DNA of 48,542 nucleotides from Fen-1298 sp050015675 (GCA_050015675.1 JBEKAY010000028.1:1-48542); one strand, 5' to 3'. Positions 1 to 10,192 are shown, counted from the first letter of the stretch. The notes: generated from the letters alone by a model not told the origin. Program-made: numbers and translations.

Positions 1-645
1 AGTATAGTTAACCGCTCCTTTACCATGTCCGTTATTGTAAAATTGGAAGATCTTATTCCATGCTGCGTTGTCTGTTGTTGCCCCTGTAATGCTGTGCAGT
101 GCCGAAGAAAGCATACTGTCGACTACGGGCTGATTCATATTCTCACTCATAAACCAGGCATGGCCCTGTGCATTAGCTACACAACTCTGATTGACGGCAC
201 TTGAATCGTGTACCCACACCACTCTTCCAGGAAAAATTCCTTTTGCCCAGCCCATCGGTTGATTAGCAATGACGGTATTATTGACCGTTGGCTGTCCGCT
301 GGTTTGATTTGATAAATATGAGCCGCTGATTCCAAACACGACAAAAGCACCGAGGAAAAATAACGGGTAATATCGGAATGATTTTTTCGATCTGAAGAAA
401 GCCACACCGGATAAAGCAAGCATCAATAAATAACCGATGAATCCAGAAGCGAGAGGCATTGCTGTTCTTACGCACGGATAACTCAAACGGCTCGGTTTGG
501 GAATTACCCGAATAAGTATCCACACCATCGCAGCAATTCCAATAAGCGGAAATAATAATCGCGATAAACCGCTAAGTTTTCCAAAACCAAGGAATCTTCC
601 TGTCTTAGGACAGAATTGCAAATATTTAGTAATGAAGTTTTTCAT
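1..645 (-). CDS. DUF362-like membrane-anchored protein, 3' end beyond the window
   Basis: An uninterrupted frame of 215 codons runs from an ATG at 645 off the left edge, so the C-terminus is missing. Three hydrophobic segments (about residues 30-47, 65-84 and 93-108) are followed by an extracytoplasmic part with GIFPGRVVWVHD (136-147), GHAWFMSENMNQPVVD (161-176) and a region around SALHSITGATTDNAAWN. From memory this block resembles the start of the large DUF362-type proteins of Bacteroidota, which have an N-terminal membrane region; I could not run a search. The function is unknown. It lies about 290 bases downstream of the cellobiose phosphorylase gene on the same strand and may belong to the same locus. 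The reading frame is certain; the family name is moderately sure. Confidence 0.62.
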   Translation of the reverse strand, partial: MKNFITKYLQFCPKTGRFLGFGKLSGLSRLLFPLIGIAAMVWILIRVIPKPSRLSYPCVRTAMPLASGFIGYLLMLALSGVAFFRSKKSFRYYPLFFLGAFVVFGISGSYLSNQTSGQPTVNNTVIANQPMGWAKGIFPGRVVWVHDSSAVNQSCVANAQGHAWFMSENMNQPVVDSMLSSALHSITGATTDNAAWNKIFQFYNNGHGKGAVNYT

Positions 646-934
646 AAGTATCACTTCGGATTGTCGAATCCGCCTTCTTGATGTATGATGAATTATTGTA
701 TTATTCGATTAAATTATTTGTCTGATTAATATCTCAATCTTACAGCTAATAAGATTTTTGAAAAGAATTACTTTATCTTCTAAGAATTAATATACTCTAT
801 TTCTCCTAAAAGAACTGTCACTGCTTTCTTATAAAAGTCACCAAATTTAATGTGATTCGATTCCTGACTAATATTCGTGCTTTTCATCACAATGCATACT
901 CTTAACTACTCGCCTTCTTATTCTTGCCATTCAT

Positions 935-3373
935 TTAACCGAGATCAACTTCTACCGTATGAATTTTCCCATCATTCAAATCTGGGATGTTATTACCGCC
1001 CAATAATATTCCATCGAGACTCAGACTCTTCACACCTTTACAAACGTTCTTTGGATTATGTACTGAAATATTATAAATACTGTTTCTAAACTTTCGAACC
1101 ACAGTATATTCCTTCCATGAACTTGGGATGCAAGGATCAATCATTAATCCATTGTAATCCGGATGTACACCAAGAATATACTGAGACAGAGCTACGAAAG
1201 ACCAGGCCACTGTACCCGTGAGCCAAGAATTTTTGCCTTCGCCTGGCGTAGGGGCGTCTTTTCCGGCGGTCATTTGACTATACACATAAGGTTCAGAACG
1301 ATAAATATCTATTTGATCTTCTTTGGTCGGAGGGCAAATGCTCTTGTAATATTCCATGGCCTGATCTCCCCTGCCAATCATCGTCTCAGCAATTTGTATC
1401 CATGTATTATTATGCGTAAAAATACCTGCATTTTCTTTATATCCAGGTGGATAGGAACTTACTTCACCTAAATGCTCATAATATTTTTGGAATGCTGGCT
1501 GCTGCAAGATAATTCCGTTCGGCGTCGCTAAATGTTTCCGTACACTGTCTAATGCTTTTTTCGCGTAACCATTTTTTAATCCAGCACCACCTAAAATGCA
1601 CCAGCCCTGACTTTCAATAAATATTTTACCTTCTTCATTTTTTGATGAACCAAGTTTTCTACTATAAGAATCATAAGCCCTGAGGAACCACTCGCCATCC
1701 CACCCATGCTCATAAATTGTCTTCCTCATATCTTCAGCTTGCTTCAGGTAATTTTCGGCTTGTTCAGGTTTTCCTGCATGTTTCAGAATTTGGACTATCT
1801 CATCACAAGCTTTACAAAACAAACCGGCGATCATGACTGATTCTGCTATTTTATCATTTTCGATATGTCCTGCTAATTGGAAACTTTCACCTGGGGTCGT
1901 AGAGAAGCAATTTAGATTAAGGCAATCATTCCAGTCAGCATGCCCAATGAGAGGCAAACCGTGCGGTCCTCGGTGATTTAACGTATACTGTAGTGATATA
2001 TACAGATGATCAAGCAATGTTGCTTCTGAATTCTGAACATCGGCGAAACCGGCCTTTTCGTTTAGGATACTGTAAACACCTGTTTCTTTTATATATGCCG
2101 CAACGGATAAAATCAACCAGAGAGGATCATCATTAAATCCACCACCTATATCAGCATTGCCTTTTTTGGTGAGAGGCTGGTACTGATGAAAACAAGTGCC
2201 ATCGGAAAGCTGGGTTCCTGCTAAATCCAATATCCGTTGACGTGCTCTGGCAGGTAAGATGTGCACGAATCCTAGGATATCTTGATTACTGTCGCGATAT
2301 CCCATGCCTCTGCCAATTCCGGATTCGTATAACGATGTTGATCGCGACATATTGAAAGTAACCATACATTGGTATTGGTTCCAGATATTTGCCATCCGGT
2401 TTACAATCGTGTCAGGTGCTTCAACCTGATACGATGAAAACAAGTTTTTCCAATATTCTTTGTGCGTTTGAAAAGCAGCCAGCACATCCGATGTTTTTGA
2501 GTATTTCGATTTTACTTCTTGAAATTCATCTTTTCTGATTTTTCCAGTTTTGAGAAATTTATTCTCGGGTGGGTTTTCTGCATATCCTAATAAGAAATTT
2601 ATACTTTTTATTTCACCCGGTTTCAACTCAAGATCAATTTGATGAACACCTATAGGAAGCCATCCATATGCAATACTTTTTTTACAGTCCCCCTGTAATA
2701 CAGCTTGTGGTGCATCCAATCCATTGTGCACGCCTACAAATGCATCACGGCTACTGTCGTAACCGGAAACAGTCTCGCTCGAAGAAAAATATGCATAATG
2801 GTTTCTTCGTTCCCTGTATTCTGTAACATGGAAAATAGTTCCATTTTCAACTTCAACCTGTCCTGTAGAATAATTTCTTTGGAAGTTGGTCATATCATCA
2901 AGAGCGTCCCAGAGACACCATTCAACAAAGCTCCACAACCGAATATTCTTCGGAACCTTTGAATGATTTGTTATCTGCACATGCCAAATTTCATTTCTGG
3001 AATCCAAAGGAATAAAAAATAACGAAGAGACTTCGAGCTCATTTTTTAGTCCGGTTATCTTCGTATATCCCAACCCATGCCGACATTCGTAGTGATCAAG
3101 CGGAACGCGCATAGGTTTCCACATTGGATTCCAAACTGAATCTCCGTCTTTAATATAGAGGTATCGACCGTTGCTATCCATCGGAATATTATTATAACGG
3201 TAGCGCGTCAACCGGCGAAGTTTTGCATCTTGATAAAAGCAATATCCTCCTGCCGTGTTGGAAATGATTCCAAAGAAATCGTTGGTGCCTAAGTAATTAA
3301 TCCACGGTAAAGGTGTATCGGGACGGGTTATCACATATTCTTTTTGATTGTCATCAAAATATCCGTATTTCAT
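935..3373 (-). CDS. Cellobiose phosphorylase, GH94
   Basis: Predicted cytoplasmic enzyme of 812 residues that cleaves cellobiose with phosphate into alpha-glucose 1-phosphate and glucose. There is no signal peptide. The N-terminus (MKYGYFDDNQKEYVITRPDT), the block LRRLTRYRYNNIPMD (about 52-66) and YECRHGLGYT (95-104) are typical of cellobiose phosphorylases, and the length matches the family (about 810-820). The catalytic-site motif HADWNDCLN lies at 478-486; the general acid is expected to be the Asp at 483 by analogy with characterised enzymes. GGFNDDPLWL (411-420) and RGMGYRDSNQD (355-365) are further conserved patches. An AAGGA ribosome-binding site stands 6 bases before the ATG. It lies 40 bases downstream of the GH5 gene. 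With the secreted GH5 and GH3 enzymes and the symporter it would finish breakdown of imported cellobiose. Laminaribiose phosphorylase activity is a less likely alternative. Confidence 0.93.
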   Translation of the reverse strand: MKYGYFDDNQKEYVITRPDTPLPWINYLGTNDFFGIISNTAGGYCFYQDAKLRRLTRYRYNNIPMDSNGRYLYIKDGDSVWNPMWKPMRVPLDHYECRHGLGYTKITGLKNELEVSSLFFIPLDSRNEIWHVQITNHSKVPKNIRLWSFVEWCLWDALDDMTNFQRNYSTGQVEVENGTIFHVTEYRERRNHYAYFSSSETVSGYDSSRDAFVGVHNGLDAPQAVLQGDCKKSIAYGWLPIGVHQIDLELKPGEIKSINFLLGYAENPPENKFLKTGKIRKDEFQEVKSKYSKTSDVLAAFQTHKEYWKNLFSSYQVEAPDTIVNRMANIWNQYQCMVTFNMSRSTSLYESGIGRGMGYRDSNQDILGFVHILPARARQRILDLAGTQLSDGTCFHQYQPLTKKGNADIGGGFNDDPLWLILSVAAYIKETGVYSILNEKAGFADVQNSEATLLDHLYISLQYTLNHRGPHGLPLIGHADWNDCLNLNCFSTTPGESFQLAGHIENDKIAESVMIAGLFCKACDEIVQILKHAGKPEQAENYLKQAEDMRKTIYEHGWDGEWFLRAYDSYSRKLGSSKNEEGKIFIESQGWCILGGAGLKNGYAKKALDSVRKHLATPNGIILQQPAFQKYYEHLGEVSSYPPGYKENAGIFTHNNTWIQIAETMIGRGDQAMEYYKSICPPTKEDQIDIYRSEPYVYSQMTAGKDAPTPGEGKNSWLTGTVAWSFVALSQYILGVHPDYNGLMIDPCIPSSWKEYTVVRKFRNSIYNISVHNPKNVCKGVKSLSLDGILLGGNNIPDLNDGKIHTVEVDLG

Positions 3374-3413
3374 TTATGGTCCTTTTTTTTCTTTATTGAA
3401 GATCACCCAAGCG

Positions 3414-4721
3414 TTATCGCATGAGTACCAATGTCTGTGTTTTCTCGAATGTCTTTCCCCCCTCGGCTGTCATCCTGTAGAAATATGTTCCACTGGAATA
3501 GTTGTGTGCATCCCACGTAACCGAGTGATTACCCGGAACTTCTATCCGATCAACTAAAGCAGCCACTTTTTGTCCCAAGAGATTGTATATTTCAATTTTT
3601 ACTTTGGCTTCCTCTGGCAATGAGTAGCTGATGATTGTTGACGGATTGAACGGATTGGGATAGTTTTGACGTAAATTATATTTCAGCGGAACTTCATTTA
3701 TGCTTCTTACACTGGTTATTGATGACTCGTACGCTTCTCTTAGTTTTCTTCTTATGAAGAGACCCGAAATACTAATATCTGAGTCCACCCATCCACCATT
3801 AGCGTTGGCGTCAGGCTGCAACGCAGCCGATGTCTCTGCCTTATCATCAATTGCCCAATTGCACCAACTTATCTTATTGTCATTCATGAATTTCATCCAT
3901 ATATCGGTTTCTGCCGAATCAATAGTTCCATCTCCACTGGATGTCACTGTTCCAAATTCACTGACAAAAAGAGCGACACCTTTATTCAATGCTATCGTCG
4001 CTTTGTTTCGGTAAGCTTGTTTATGTGTAGCCGCATAGAAATGAAGAGCATATGCAATATTCTGGTATGCAAGAGGATTATTGGCAGCCACATCAACATC
4101 TTGCGACCACGTTGGTGTGCCAACAATAATAAGATTAACAGAATCAATGGCTCGAATATGCTTCACAACAGAATCTGCATAAGGCTTCACAACAGTGCTC
4201 CATGATACTTGAAGTGGTTCGTTATAAATTTCATAGATAATATTTGGCACGCCGGCATAATCGTTTGCAATTCCTTCGAAGAATGAAATTGATTGAGAAA
4301 GATGATCCTGCGCATCGTGGTCGTGCCAGTCAATAATTACGTAAATACCTAAATCGATACATGCATCTATTACTACTTTGACTTTTGCAAGTTCAGCTTG
4401 TGGATCGACAAGATACCCATCTGCGAAACCATTGATACCACATGCCGCCCGCACAACGGTACAATTCCAATCATCACGCAGCCATTGCACGCAATCGTAA
4501 TTATAATACTTCCCCATCCATTGGCTCCAGAACAGACTCATTCCGTGCAAGGCAACAGGATTGCCATTTTTATCTACTATCTTATTCCCTTCAACATGAA
4601 GTTGACCATGTTTTTCAACACTTAATGTGTCATTGGAGAATACTCTTGAACTGGTCGAGATGGTGAGTGTGATGATGAAAAGCAACATATGAAGTGATAC
4701 ACATATTTTTTGTAATTGCAT
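3414..4721 (-). CDS. Secreted GH5 endoglucanase with T9SS C-terminal domain
   Basis: 435 residues. The N-terminal signal peptide (hydrophobic 9-22) suggests export, and the C-terminal block from NYPNPFNPSTIISYSLP (353-369) to the final TQTLVLMR is a T9SS type A sorting domain, so the enzyme is probably cell-surface bound or released. The catalytic domain (about 35-330) has the GH5 acid/base in IIYEIYNEPL (Glu168) and the nucleophile in FVSEFGT (Glu255). LHFYA (226-230), WHDHD (132-136) and WCNWAIDD (286-293) are other GH5 active-site signatures; the opening GMSLFWSQW suggests subfamily GH5_2. The likely activity is endo-beta-1,4-glucanase. The ATG has AGGAG 8 bases upstream. It sits between the GH3 and GH94 genes on the same strand, 119 and 40 bases away. 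Confidence 0.93.
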   Translation of the reverse strand: MQLQKICVSLHMLLFIITLTISTSSRVFSNDTLSVEKHGQLHVEGNKIVDKNGNPVALHGMSLFWSQWMGKYYNYDCVQWLRDDWNCTVVRAACGINGFADGYLVDPQAELAKVKVVIDACIDLGIYVIIDWHDHDAQDHLSQSISFFEGIANDYAGVPNIIYEIYNEPLQVSWSTVVKPYADSVVKHIRAIDSVNLIIVGTPTWSQDVDVAANNPLAYQNIAYALHFYAATHKQAYRNKATIALNKGVALFVSEFGTVTSSGDGTIDSAETDIWMKFMNDNKISWCNWAIDDKAETSAALQPDANANGGWVDSDISISGLFIRRKLREAYESSITSVRSINEVPLKYNLRQNYPNPFNPSTIISYSLPEEAKVKIEIYNLLGQKVAALVDRIEVPGNHSVTWDAHNYSSGTYFYRMTAEGGKTFEKTQTLVLMR

Positions 4722-4840
4722 GCGAATATCTCCTAATTTTATTGCTTATATTTCTACAACTTCATTTTTTCTCATAACGGTACAAGAGTCCACCCGACTG
4801 CTCCTAACATTAACAGGCAGCCGCCTATCATTAGAACACA

Positions 4841-7720
4841 TTATTTCAATAGGATCATTTTCTTAGTCTCCAGAAAACTTCCTGCATGCAGCCTATAAAA
4901 ATAAACACCACTTGACAAGTTCGAGGCATTCCATTTGACGTTGTAATCACCCGCAGATTTTTCTTCATTTAATAAAAAAGCTACTTCGCGTCCTAGAACA
5001 TCCAAAATTATCAATGTCACAGCACTGGTCTTTGGAACTTGATATTTAATTGTAGTAGTCGGATTAAACGGGTTGGGATAATTTTGTGACAGATGGAATT
5101 CTTTGACGACTCTAGAATCGATATCTCTAACTCCTGTGCTTAATGATAACTGTATCCAATTTAACCAAAATCCTCCATGCAAGACGGACATTCGAATCAT
5201 TTGAGGTCCTTCTGAAAGGCCGATAGTAGTTGAAACAGTTTGCCAAGCACTCCAAGATCCTGTGACCGGTAAATTTAAGGGGGGCACGTTTGTCCCTTTG
5301 GCAATCATTTGAATTTGTCCGGTGTCCTTGGCACTTGATATACGATATTCCAATGCATATTTACCAGATTGAGAAACGTTGATTAAGTAATCTGCCCAAC
5401 CCCCATCATGGGAAAAAGTAAGCGCTGATCCGTCCCCATCATCGGAAATAGACGCCGCCCCTGAACCTTGGCGAGCAAAACACTTTTCTGCTTCGACTTT
5501 ATTTGGAACAACTTGAATATTAATATAGTCATTTAAGAGATTGTACACCGATAGATTCTCGAAGGCTGCTAGTTGTCCGTAATCATGAGATTGGATGTTG
5601 CCTGGAACATATGAGATCGAGTATGCGCTTCCTTTTTTAAGACTATCGACAAAGGTCAATACCATTGTGGTTGAATCATTGGGCTTGAGACATATATGTG
5701 TAATAGTCATTGGAGTTGTTCCATCGACCAGCACTGAAAATCCCGATGATGAAACCGGCGGAGCAGTCATCTTTTTGTTAAAAGAAATCTCAATCGCGTT
5801 ACCTCCAAGGGTCGTGCCAGCCGAATATACCTCAGGGGGAGAACCTACAGGAGAATCATTAAACGAAGTAATTCCATAGCCATAGGCAAATAAAGGATCA
5901 TACACCAAATCACCGACATTGATCGGGATTTGAGAAACGTTTTTCGGCCACGTCTGGGAGAGAATGCCCGTTGGTTGATAATCGCCAAAGAGTACATCGG
6001 TAATTCCTTCGCCTTCTGTACCGGGGAGCCAAGCTGCAATAAGGGCATCACAGTAATGAAGTATCGGATTGATGATCATTGGGCGCCCGGAAATCAGGAT
6101 TACGATTACAGGAATATTATAGTTCTTTAGATTTCGAATGGTTTGAATATCCTGCGGATCGAGGGACAAACCTCCATCACCTGAACCTTCGGCATAAGGT
6201 AATTCTCCGATAACAGCAATGCCAAGATCGGCACTATCTGCACTAAACCCATTTTCTGAATAAGTGACTTCTGCATTTGGAACAGAATTTTGAACGGCTT
6301 GCATGATAGTCGTCCCGATAGTAGTATTGCCGCTACCTCCCTGCCATGTAATTGTCCATCCTCCACACTGATAACCCATGTTGTTTGCATGCCGTCCGGT
6401 CATGTGAATCCGTTTGATAGTTTTAGAAATTGGTAGAATACCATCTTTCTTTTTCAAAACAACCAATGACTGTCGAACACATTCCCGGGCTACTTGCCTG
6501 TGTGCCTGTGAACCTACTTGACTTAAATGAGATCTATCTGCATAGGGGTGTTCAAAAAGACCCAGCCGAAATTTTTGTGTGAGAATTCTTTTGACAGCGT
6601 CATCGATACGTTCAATAGTAACATCTCCATGACTTATCAGAGTCTTAAGAGTATCAATGTAAGTGCGATGATTAAAACCGATAAAGTTAGACATCATTGC
6701 CATATCGACGCCGGCATTAATGGAATGTTTAATCGCAGCTCCGTACAATATCCTCGATGGATACGGGACAGTTGGATCACCTGCGTACATAAAGCTATTC
6801 GCATCTGAAATAACAATACCCTTAAATCCAAGTTCTTTTTTCAAGAGTGTGTCCAATAGATAGGGATACCCGTGAGGATGAATACCGTTCCATTGGTTTT
6901 GAGCTACCATAATAGAACCAACCTTTTGTTCGATAGTTGAGATATATCCTGGCAAATGAATCGTTCGTAACGTTTGCTCATCACATACAGTGTTCCCATT
7001 AGTTACTCCGCCTGATGTTCCTCCATCTCCGATAAAATGTTTTGCACAGGCAAGGATGTTTACGTTTTTGGCTGATGTATCGCCCTGAAAACCATGCACT
7101 GCCGGTCCAGCCATTTCTTTGACAAGGTTAGGATCTTCTCCAAATGATTCGTAGGTACGACCCCATCGTTCATCTCTTGCCACTGCTACCACAGGTCCCA
7201 ATGCCCAGTCAATTCCCGTTGCAGACATCTCCTGTGCCGTGATTTGTTCTGCTGTATCAACGAGTTGAGGATTTCGTGTACATCCCAAACCGATATTGTG
7301 AGGAAAAACTGTTGCGCCATACATTGCACCAAAACCATGGACAGCATCAAGGGCAAAAATAAGAGGAATTTTTAAGCGAGTTTGCAAAGCATAATTTTGG
7401 AGTGTGTTGTAGAGATCTGCCCATGCCTGCGGCGTTCTTCCCGCAGGTCCATTATCCGCATAGGCAAGAAGCGATCCGAGATAGTAGGTTTTAATATCGG
7501 ATGTTAAGGGAAGATCGGGATAATTCATTTGTATCATTTGACCGATTTTCTCATCCAATGTCATTTTGCTGAGAAGGTCAGCTACCCTAACCTCAATTGT
7601 CGCCGTCGAATCCAAATAAATCTGAGCAATGCTTCTACTTGGCAGAGATATAATAATTACTACTATTATTATCAGCAGGCGGCATTTCTTAGTGCTGTGA
7701 TATTTATTTCTCTGATCCAT
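4841..7720 (-). CDS. Secreted GH3 beta-glucosidase with Ig-like, CBM6-like and T9SS domains
   Basis: I prefer the ATG at 7720 (959 residues) because GGAG stands 7 bases before it and it gives a normal signal peptide ending near RSIAQ; an ATG pair at 7763-7768 would add 16 residues. Numbered from 7768, the GH3 (beta/alpha)8 domain has AKHFIGDGG (242-250) and the nucleophile Asp322 in VISDANS. The second GH3 domain carries PYAEGSGDG (524-532), whose Glu527 matches the acid/base of barley ExoI-type enzymes. Then come an SbsA-like Ig domain (about 645-743), a CBM6-like module (about 756-876, opening VEAEKCFARQGSG) and a T9SS sorting domain starting QNYPNPFNPTTTIKY (895-909). It probably releases glucose from cello-oligosaccharides or beta-glucan at the cell surface. 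The exact linkage preference cannot be read from sequence. Confidence 0.92.
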   Translation of the reverse strand: MDQRNKYHSTKKCRLLIIIVVIIISLPSRSIAQIYLDSTATIEVRVADLLSKMTLDEKIGQMIQMNYPDLPLTSDIKTYYLGSLLAYADNGPAGRTPQAWADLYNTLQNYALQTRLKIPLIFALDAVHGFGAMYGATVFPHNIGLGCTRNPQLVDTAEQITAQEMSATGIDWALGPVVAVARDERWGRTYESFGEDPNLVKEMAGPAVHGFQGDTSAKNVNILACAKHFIGDGGTSGGVTNGNTVCDEQTLRTIHLPGYISTIEQKVGSIMVAQNQWNGIHPHGYPYLLDTLLKKELGFKGIVISDANSFMYAGDPTVPYPSRILYGAAIKHSINAGVDMAMMSNFIGFNHRTYIDTLKTLISHGDVTIERIDDAVKRILTQKFRLGLFEHPYADRSHLSQVGSQAHRQVARECVRQSLVVLKKKDGILPISKTIKRIHMTGRHANNMGYQCGGWTITWQGGSGNTTIGTTIMQAVQNSVPNAEVTYSENGFSADSADLGIAVIGELPYAEGSGDGGLSLDPQDIQTIRNLKNYNIPVIVILISGRPMIINPILHYCDALIAAWLPGTEGEGITDVLFGDYQPTGILSQTWPKNVSQIPINVGDLVYDPLFAYGYGITSFNDSPVGSPPEVYSAGTTLGGNAIEISFNKKMTAPPVSSSGFSVLVDGTTPMTITHICLKPNDSTTMVLTFVDSLKKGSAYSISYVPGNIQSHDYGQLAAFENLSVYNLLNDYINIQVVPNKVEAEKCFARQGSGAASISDDGDGSALTFSHDGGWADYLINVSQSGKYALEYRISSAKDTGQIQMIAKGTNVPPLNLPVTGSWSAWQTVSTTIGLSEGPQMIRMSVLHGGFWLNWIQLSLSTGVRDIDSRVVKEFHLSQNYPNPFNPTTTIKYQVPKTSAVTLIILDVLGREVAFLLNEEKSAGDYNVKWNASNLSSGVYFYRLHAGSFLETKKMILLK

Positions 7721-7816
7721 TTTATTACTCCACTCGCTTTTGAATAACTTCTCTTTAACTAACATCATACCACCTTTTTTTTCTTATCAATGGACAAATT
7801 CGATTTTATATAATTT

Positions 7817-8158
7817 CTATTTTCCCCCTGCAACTGTTTTCTCAAGCAGAGATCTTAGTTGTTCAGATTGGGGATGGTTTTTCCCTGCGAGTCTTGTAAA
7901 ATTATACATCGTTGCTTGAGCTTTAGGAACGTCTCGTTTTATTATATATAAAACACAGAGGCAATAAATCAGCGATGTATCATCCTTGATTTCTCTAGAT
8001 AGTGTAAAGCTTCAATATTTTTTTGCGAAAAAACAATTTTCCATTAAGAAAATTGGTATGGGGATCAGGAAATGCCCTTTGTAAGAAGTGGATACCTGCT
8101 GATAGTTGTATGAAATAAGATTATCCTGGTGTTTAAAACCGGGAAGTCTTTCCTTACG
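7817..8158 (-). pseudogene. TPR-protein relic with about three frameshifts
   Basis: Translating the gap between the GH3 and symporter genes on the minus strand gives one coherent helical protein only if the frame is changed about three times. The pieces in order are RLPGFKHQDNLISYNYQ, then LSAGIHFLQRAFPDPH and TNFLNGKLFF, then KNIEALHYLEKSR, then DDTSLIYCLCVLYIIK, RDVPKAQATMYNFTRLAG and KNHPQSEQLRSLLEKTVAGGK before a TAG at 7817-7819. Spacing and composition look like two or three tetratricopeptide repeats. One shift falls in a T6...A7 homopolymer stretch near 8017-8033, so slippage mutation or sequencing error is possible. No start or N-terminus remains; the relic directly abuts the symporter stop codon. 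It looks like the decayed tail of a regulator or secreted TPR protein. Confidence 0.55.
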
Positions 8159-8159
8159 A

Positions 8160-10151
8160 TCATACTTCTAACATTGTGTCCTTTTTCTGATATTTATTTT
8201 TTTCTGCTACTGGAATTTCATTCTCTAACACTGGGAATATGAATTTGGTCTTTTGCTCACCATACGAGGATTCAAGTTTATCCCACCAATTGAATTTTAA
8301 TATAAGTGAAGTCAGGGTTAATACGCCAAGACAAATTATAAACGCATTGAAATCCCGAAGCACTAAAAATACCGGAGTAGCCATGAGTGTTATCTGCCAT
8401 ATAATCCCAACGAAAATATTTGACATATCACGTTTGAAATTTTTATTCGCTACAAACGCGGGATCAATTTTTATAACTTTTTCATATATCGGTTTCCAGA
8501 AACCCCAAGGGCGAACATTGTGGTAGAACTTCATAAGCACTTCATCACTTTCAGGTTTTGTTAAGAAGGTAGCGACAAAAGATCCAATGATAGAATTGAG
8601 AAAGATAAAGGGAAAAGAATTCATACTTGGATTATCGGACAAAGGCCAATGATTCAAGAATGGAATGAAATTTAGGTTATTCAATAAAAGAAGCATTAAC
8701 GAAGTTGTAATACCTGAAACCATTCCCCAAAAATATCCATATCCATTGAAACGCCACCAGTACCATTTTAAAACATTAGCAGCTGTATAACCACCCCATA
8801 ATGATGCAACAATCCAAAGTGCTGCTTGATTTATTGATTCAACAAAGAATCCGGTAGTAATTCCAACGACGACGACGGCGACCGATGCTATGTAACTCAT
8901 CCTAACATATTTCTTGGGATCTGCGTGAGGATTGATATAACGTTTATATATATCATTCACAATATAAGCAGGTGCAGCATTGACTGTCGCTGCAAAATTA
9001 CTCATAAATGCGGCTATAAAGCCAGCCATGAGCAGACCCAGTAAGCCAACAGGGACATAATTAACGAGTACTTCAGATAGAATGCCTTCAAAATCGGGAG
9101 TAGTTAATGAGGTTTTATAAAGAGTATCAAAATTTGTCAGAGCAAGAACGGTTATACCTGCAACCATAAAATAACGAGTTGGATTAAGGACAACACTAAC
9201 CATGGAATTCATTTTTGCAGCTTCTTTCGGACTTCGGGTAGAGAGAATCCGCTGCATATCATAGTTAGGTGCAGGGCCCGCTGCGGCAACAAAGAATCCT
9301 TTAAAGAGCATCATTCCGAAAAATAATCCAAAAACAGAATAGCCGTCCGTTTTTATCCATTGATTAAATGCTACTACTTTTGTAGCAAAAGTAGAATGTA
9401 CTGTCGACCAATCCAAATTTAAATTCATACCAAAAGCCATGCTTTTCCAGCCTTCCGGTATAACACTATTAATCATTTCCGGGGAAACATGAACCATTGC
9501 AATAATACCGATTGCAATCGCAGAAATTGAAAGAATACAATATTGTACAACTTCAGTTGCAACAACGCTCATCATACCTCCCTTAACAACATACAATGTT
9601 GTTATCCCCATGAGTATAAGAGCATAAAGATTGGCATTTATTTGAGGGTAGTGAGCCAGAGTTTCCGGATTGGTTACCAAAGCAGGCAGAAACGCAACAG
9701 CAAATTTTCCAATTCCTTTAAAACCATATGAGAGAAATCCGATAACGCTGATAAGTGCAAATATCACGACAATGATATGGGCAAGATTAGCCCCCCTGCC
9801 AGTTCCAAAACGTGTTTTCATCCATTCTGCACCCGTCATCACATTTGATCTTCGCAGCCAAGGAGATAAATAAACCATTAAAAATATTTGATTAAACACC
9901 GGCCATATCCAAGGTATCCATATACTTTTCATTCCATACACAGAAAGCCAATATACTAAAAGCAGAGTGCCGGAAATATCAAACATACCCGAAGCATCGG
10001 AAATGCCTAGGATCCACCAAGGGATGCGGTTGCCTCCAAGAAAATAATTATTCATATTTTTGGAAGCTCTTTTTGAAATATAGAACCCAATAATAATTGT
10101 GGAAGCTAGATAAAAAAGGATTATTCCGATATCAACAATATGAAGATTCAT
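8160..10151 (-). CDS. Sodium:solute symporter (SSS family), probable sugar importer
   Basis: 663 residues with about 14 hydrophobic segments across the whole protein, the usual SSS architecture. The N-terminus (IILFYLASTIIIGFYISKR, YFLGGNRIPWW, ISDASGMFDISGT) is the family's characteristic TM1-TM2 region. FAATVNAAPAYIVNDIYKRY (about residues 389-408) is another conserved SSS patch. It would import a substrate with sodium across the inner membrane. Its position between the CBM9-like protein and the GH3-GH5-GH94 enzymes suggests glucose or cellobiose as substrate; phosphorolysis by the GH94 enzyme would then save energy. Substrate is inference only. The ATG at 10151 has GGAG about 10 bases upstream. 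The C-terminal 150 residues include extra hydrophobic segments beyond the core transporter. Confidence 0.9.
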   Translation of the reverse strand: MNLHIVDIGIILFYLASTIIIGFYISKRASKNMNNYFLGGNRIPWWILGISDASGMFDISGTLLLVYWLSVYGMKSIWIPWIWPVFNQIFLMVYLSPWLRRSNVMTGAEWMKTRFGTGRGANLAHIIVVIFALISVIGFLSYGFKGIGKFAVAFLPALVTNPETLAHYPQINANLYALILMGITTLYVVKGGMMSVVATEVVQYCILSISAIAIGIIAMVHVSPEMINSVIPEGWKSMAFGMNLNLDWSTVHSTFATKVVAFNQWIKTDGYSVFGLFFGMMLFKGFFVAAAGPAPNYDMQRILSTRSPKEAAKMNSMVSVVLNPTRYFMVAGITVLALTNFDTLYKTSLTTPDFEGILSEVLVNYVPVGLLGLLMAGFIAAFMSNFAATVNAAPAYIVNDIYKRYINPHADPKKYVRMSYIASVAVVVVGITTGFFVESINQAALWIVASLWGGYTAANVLKWYWWRFNGYGYFWGMVSGITTSLMLLLLNNLNFIPFLNHWPLSDNPSMNSFPFIFLNSIIGSFVATFLTKPESDEVLMKFYHNVRPWGFWKPIYEKVIKIDPAFVANKNFKRDMSNIFVGIIWQITLMATPVFLVLRDFNAFIICLGVLTLTSLILKFNWWDKLESSYGEQKTKFIFPVLENEIPVAEKNKYQKKDTMLEV

Positions 10152-10192
10152 GTTACATAAGCTCCAGTGGCTACTATGTGTTTAGGATTGGT

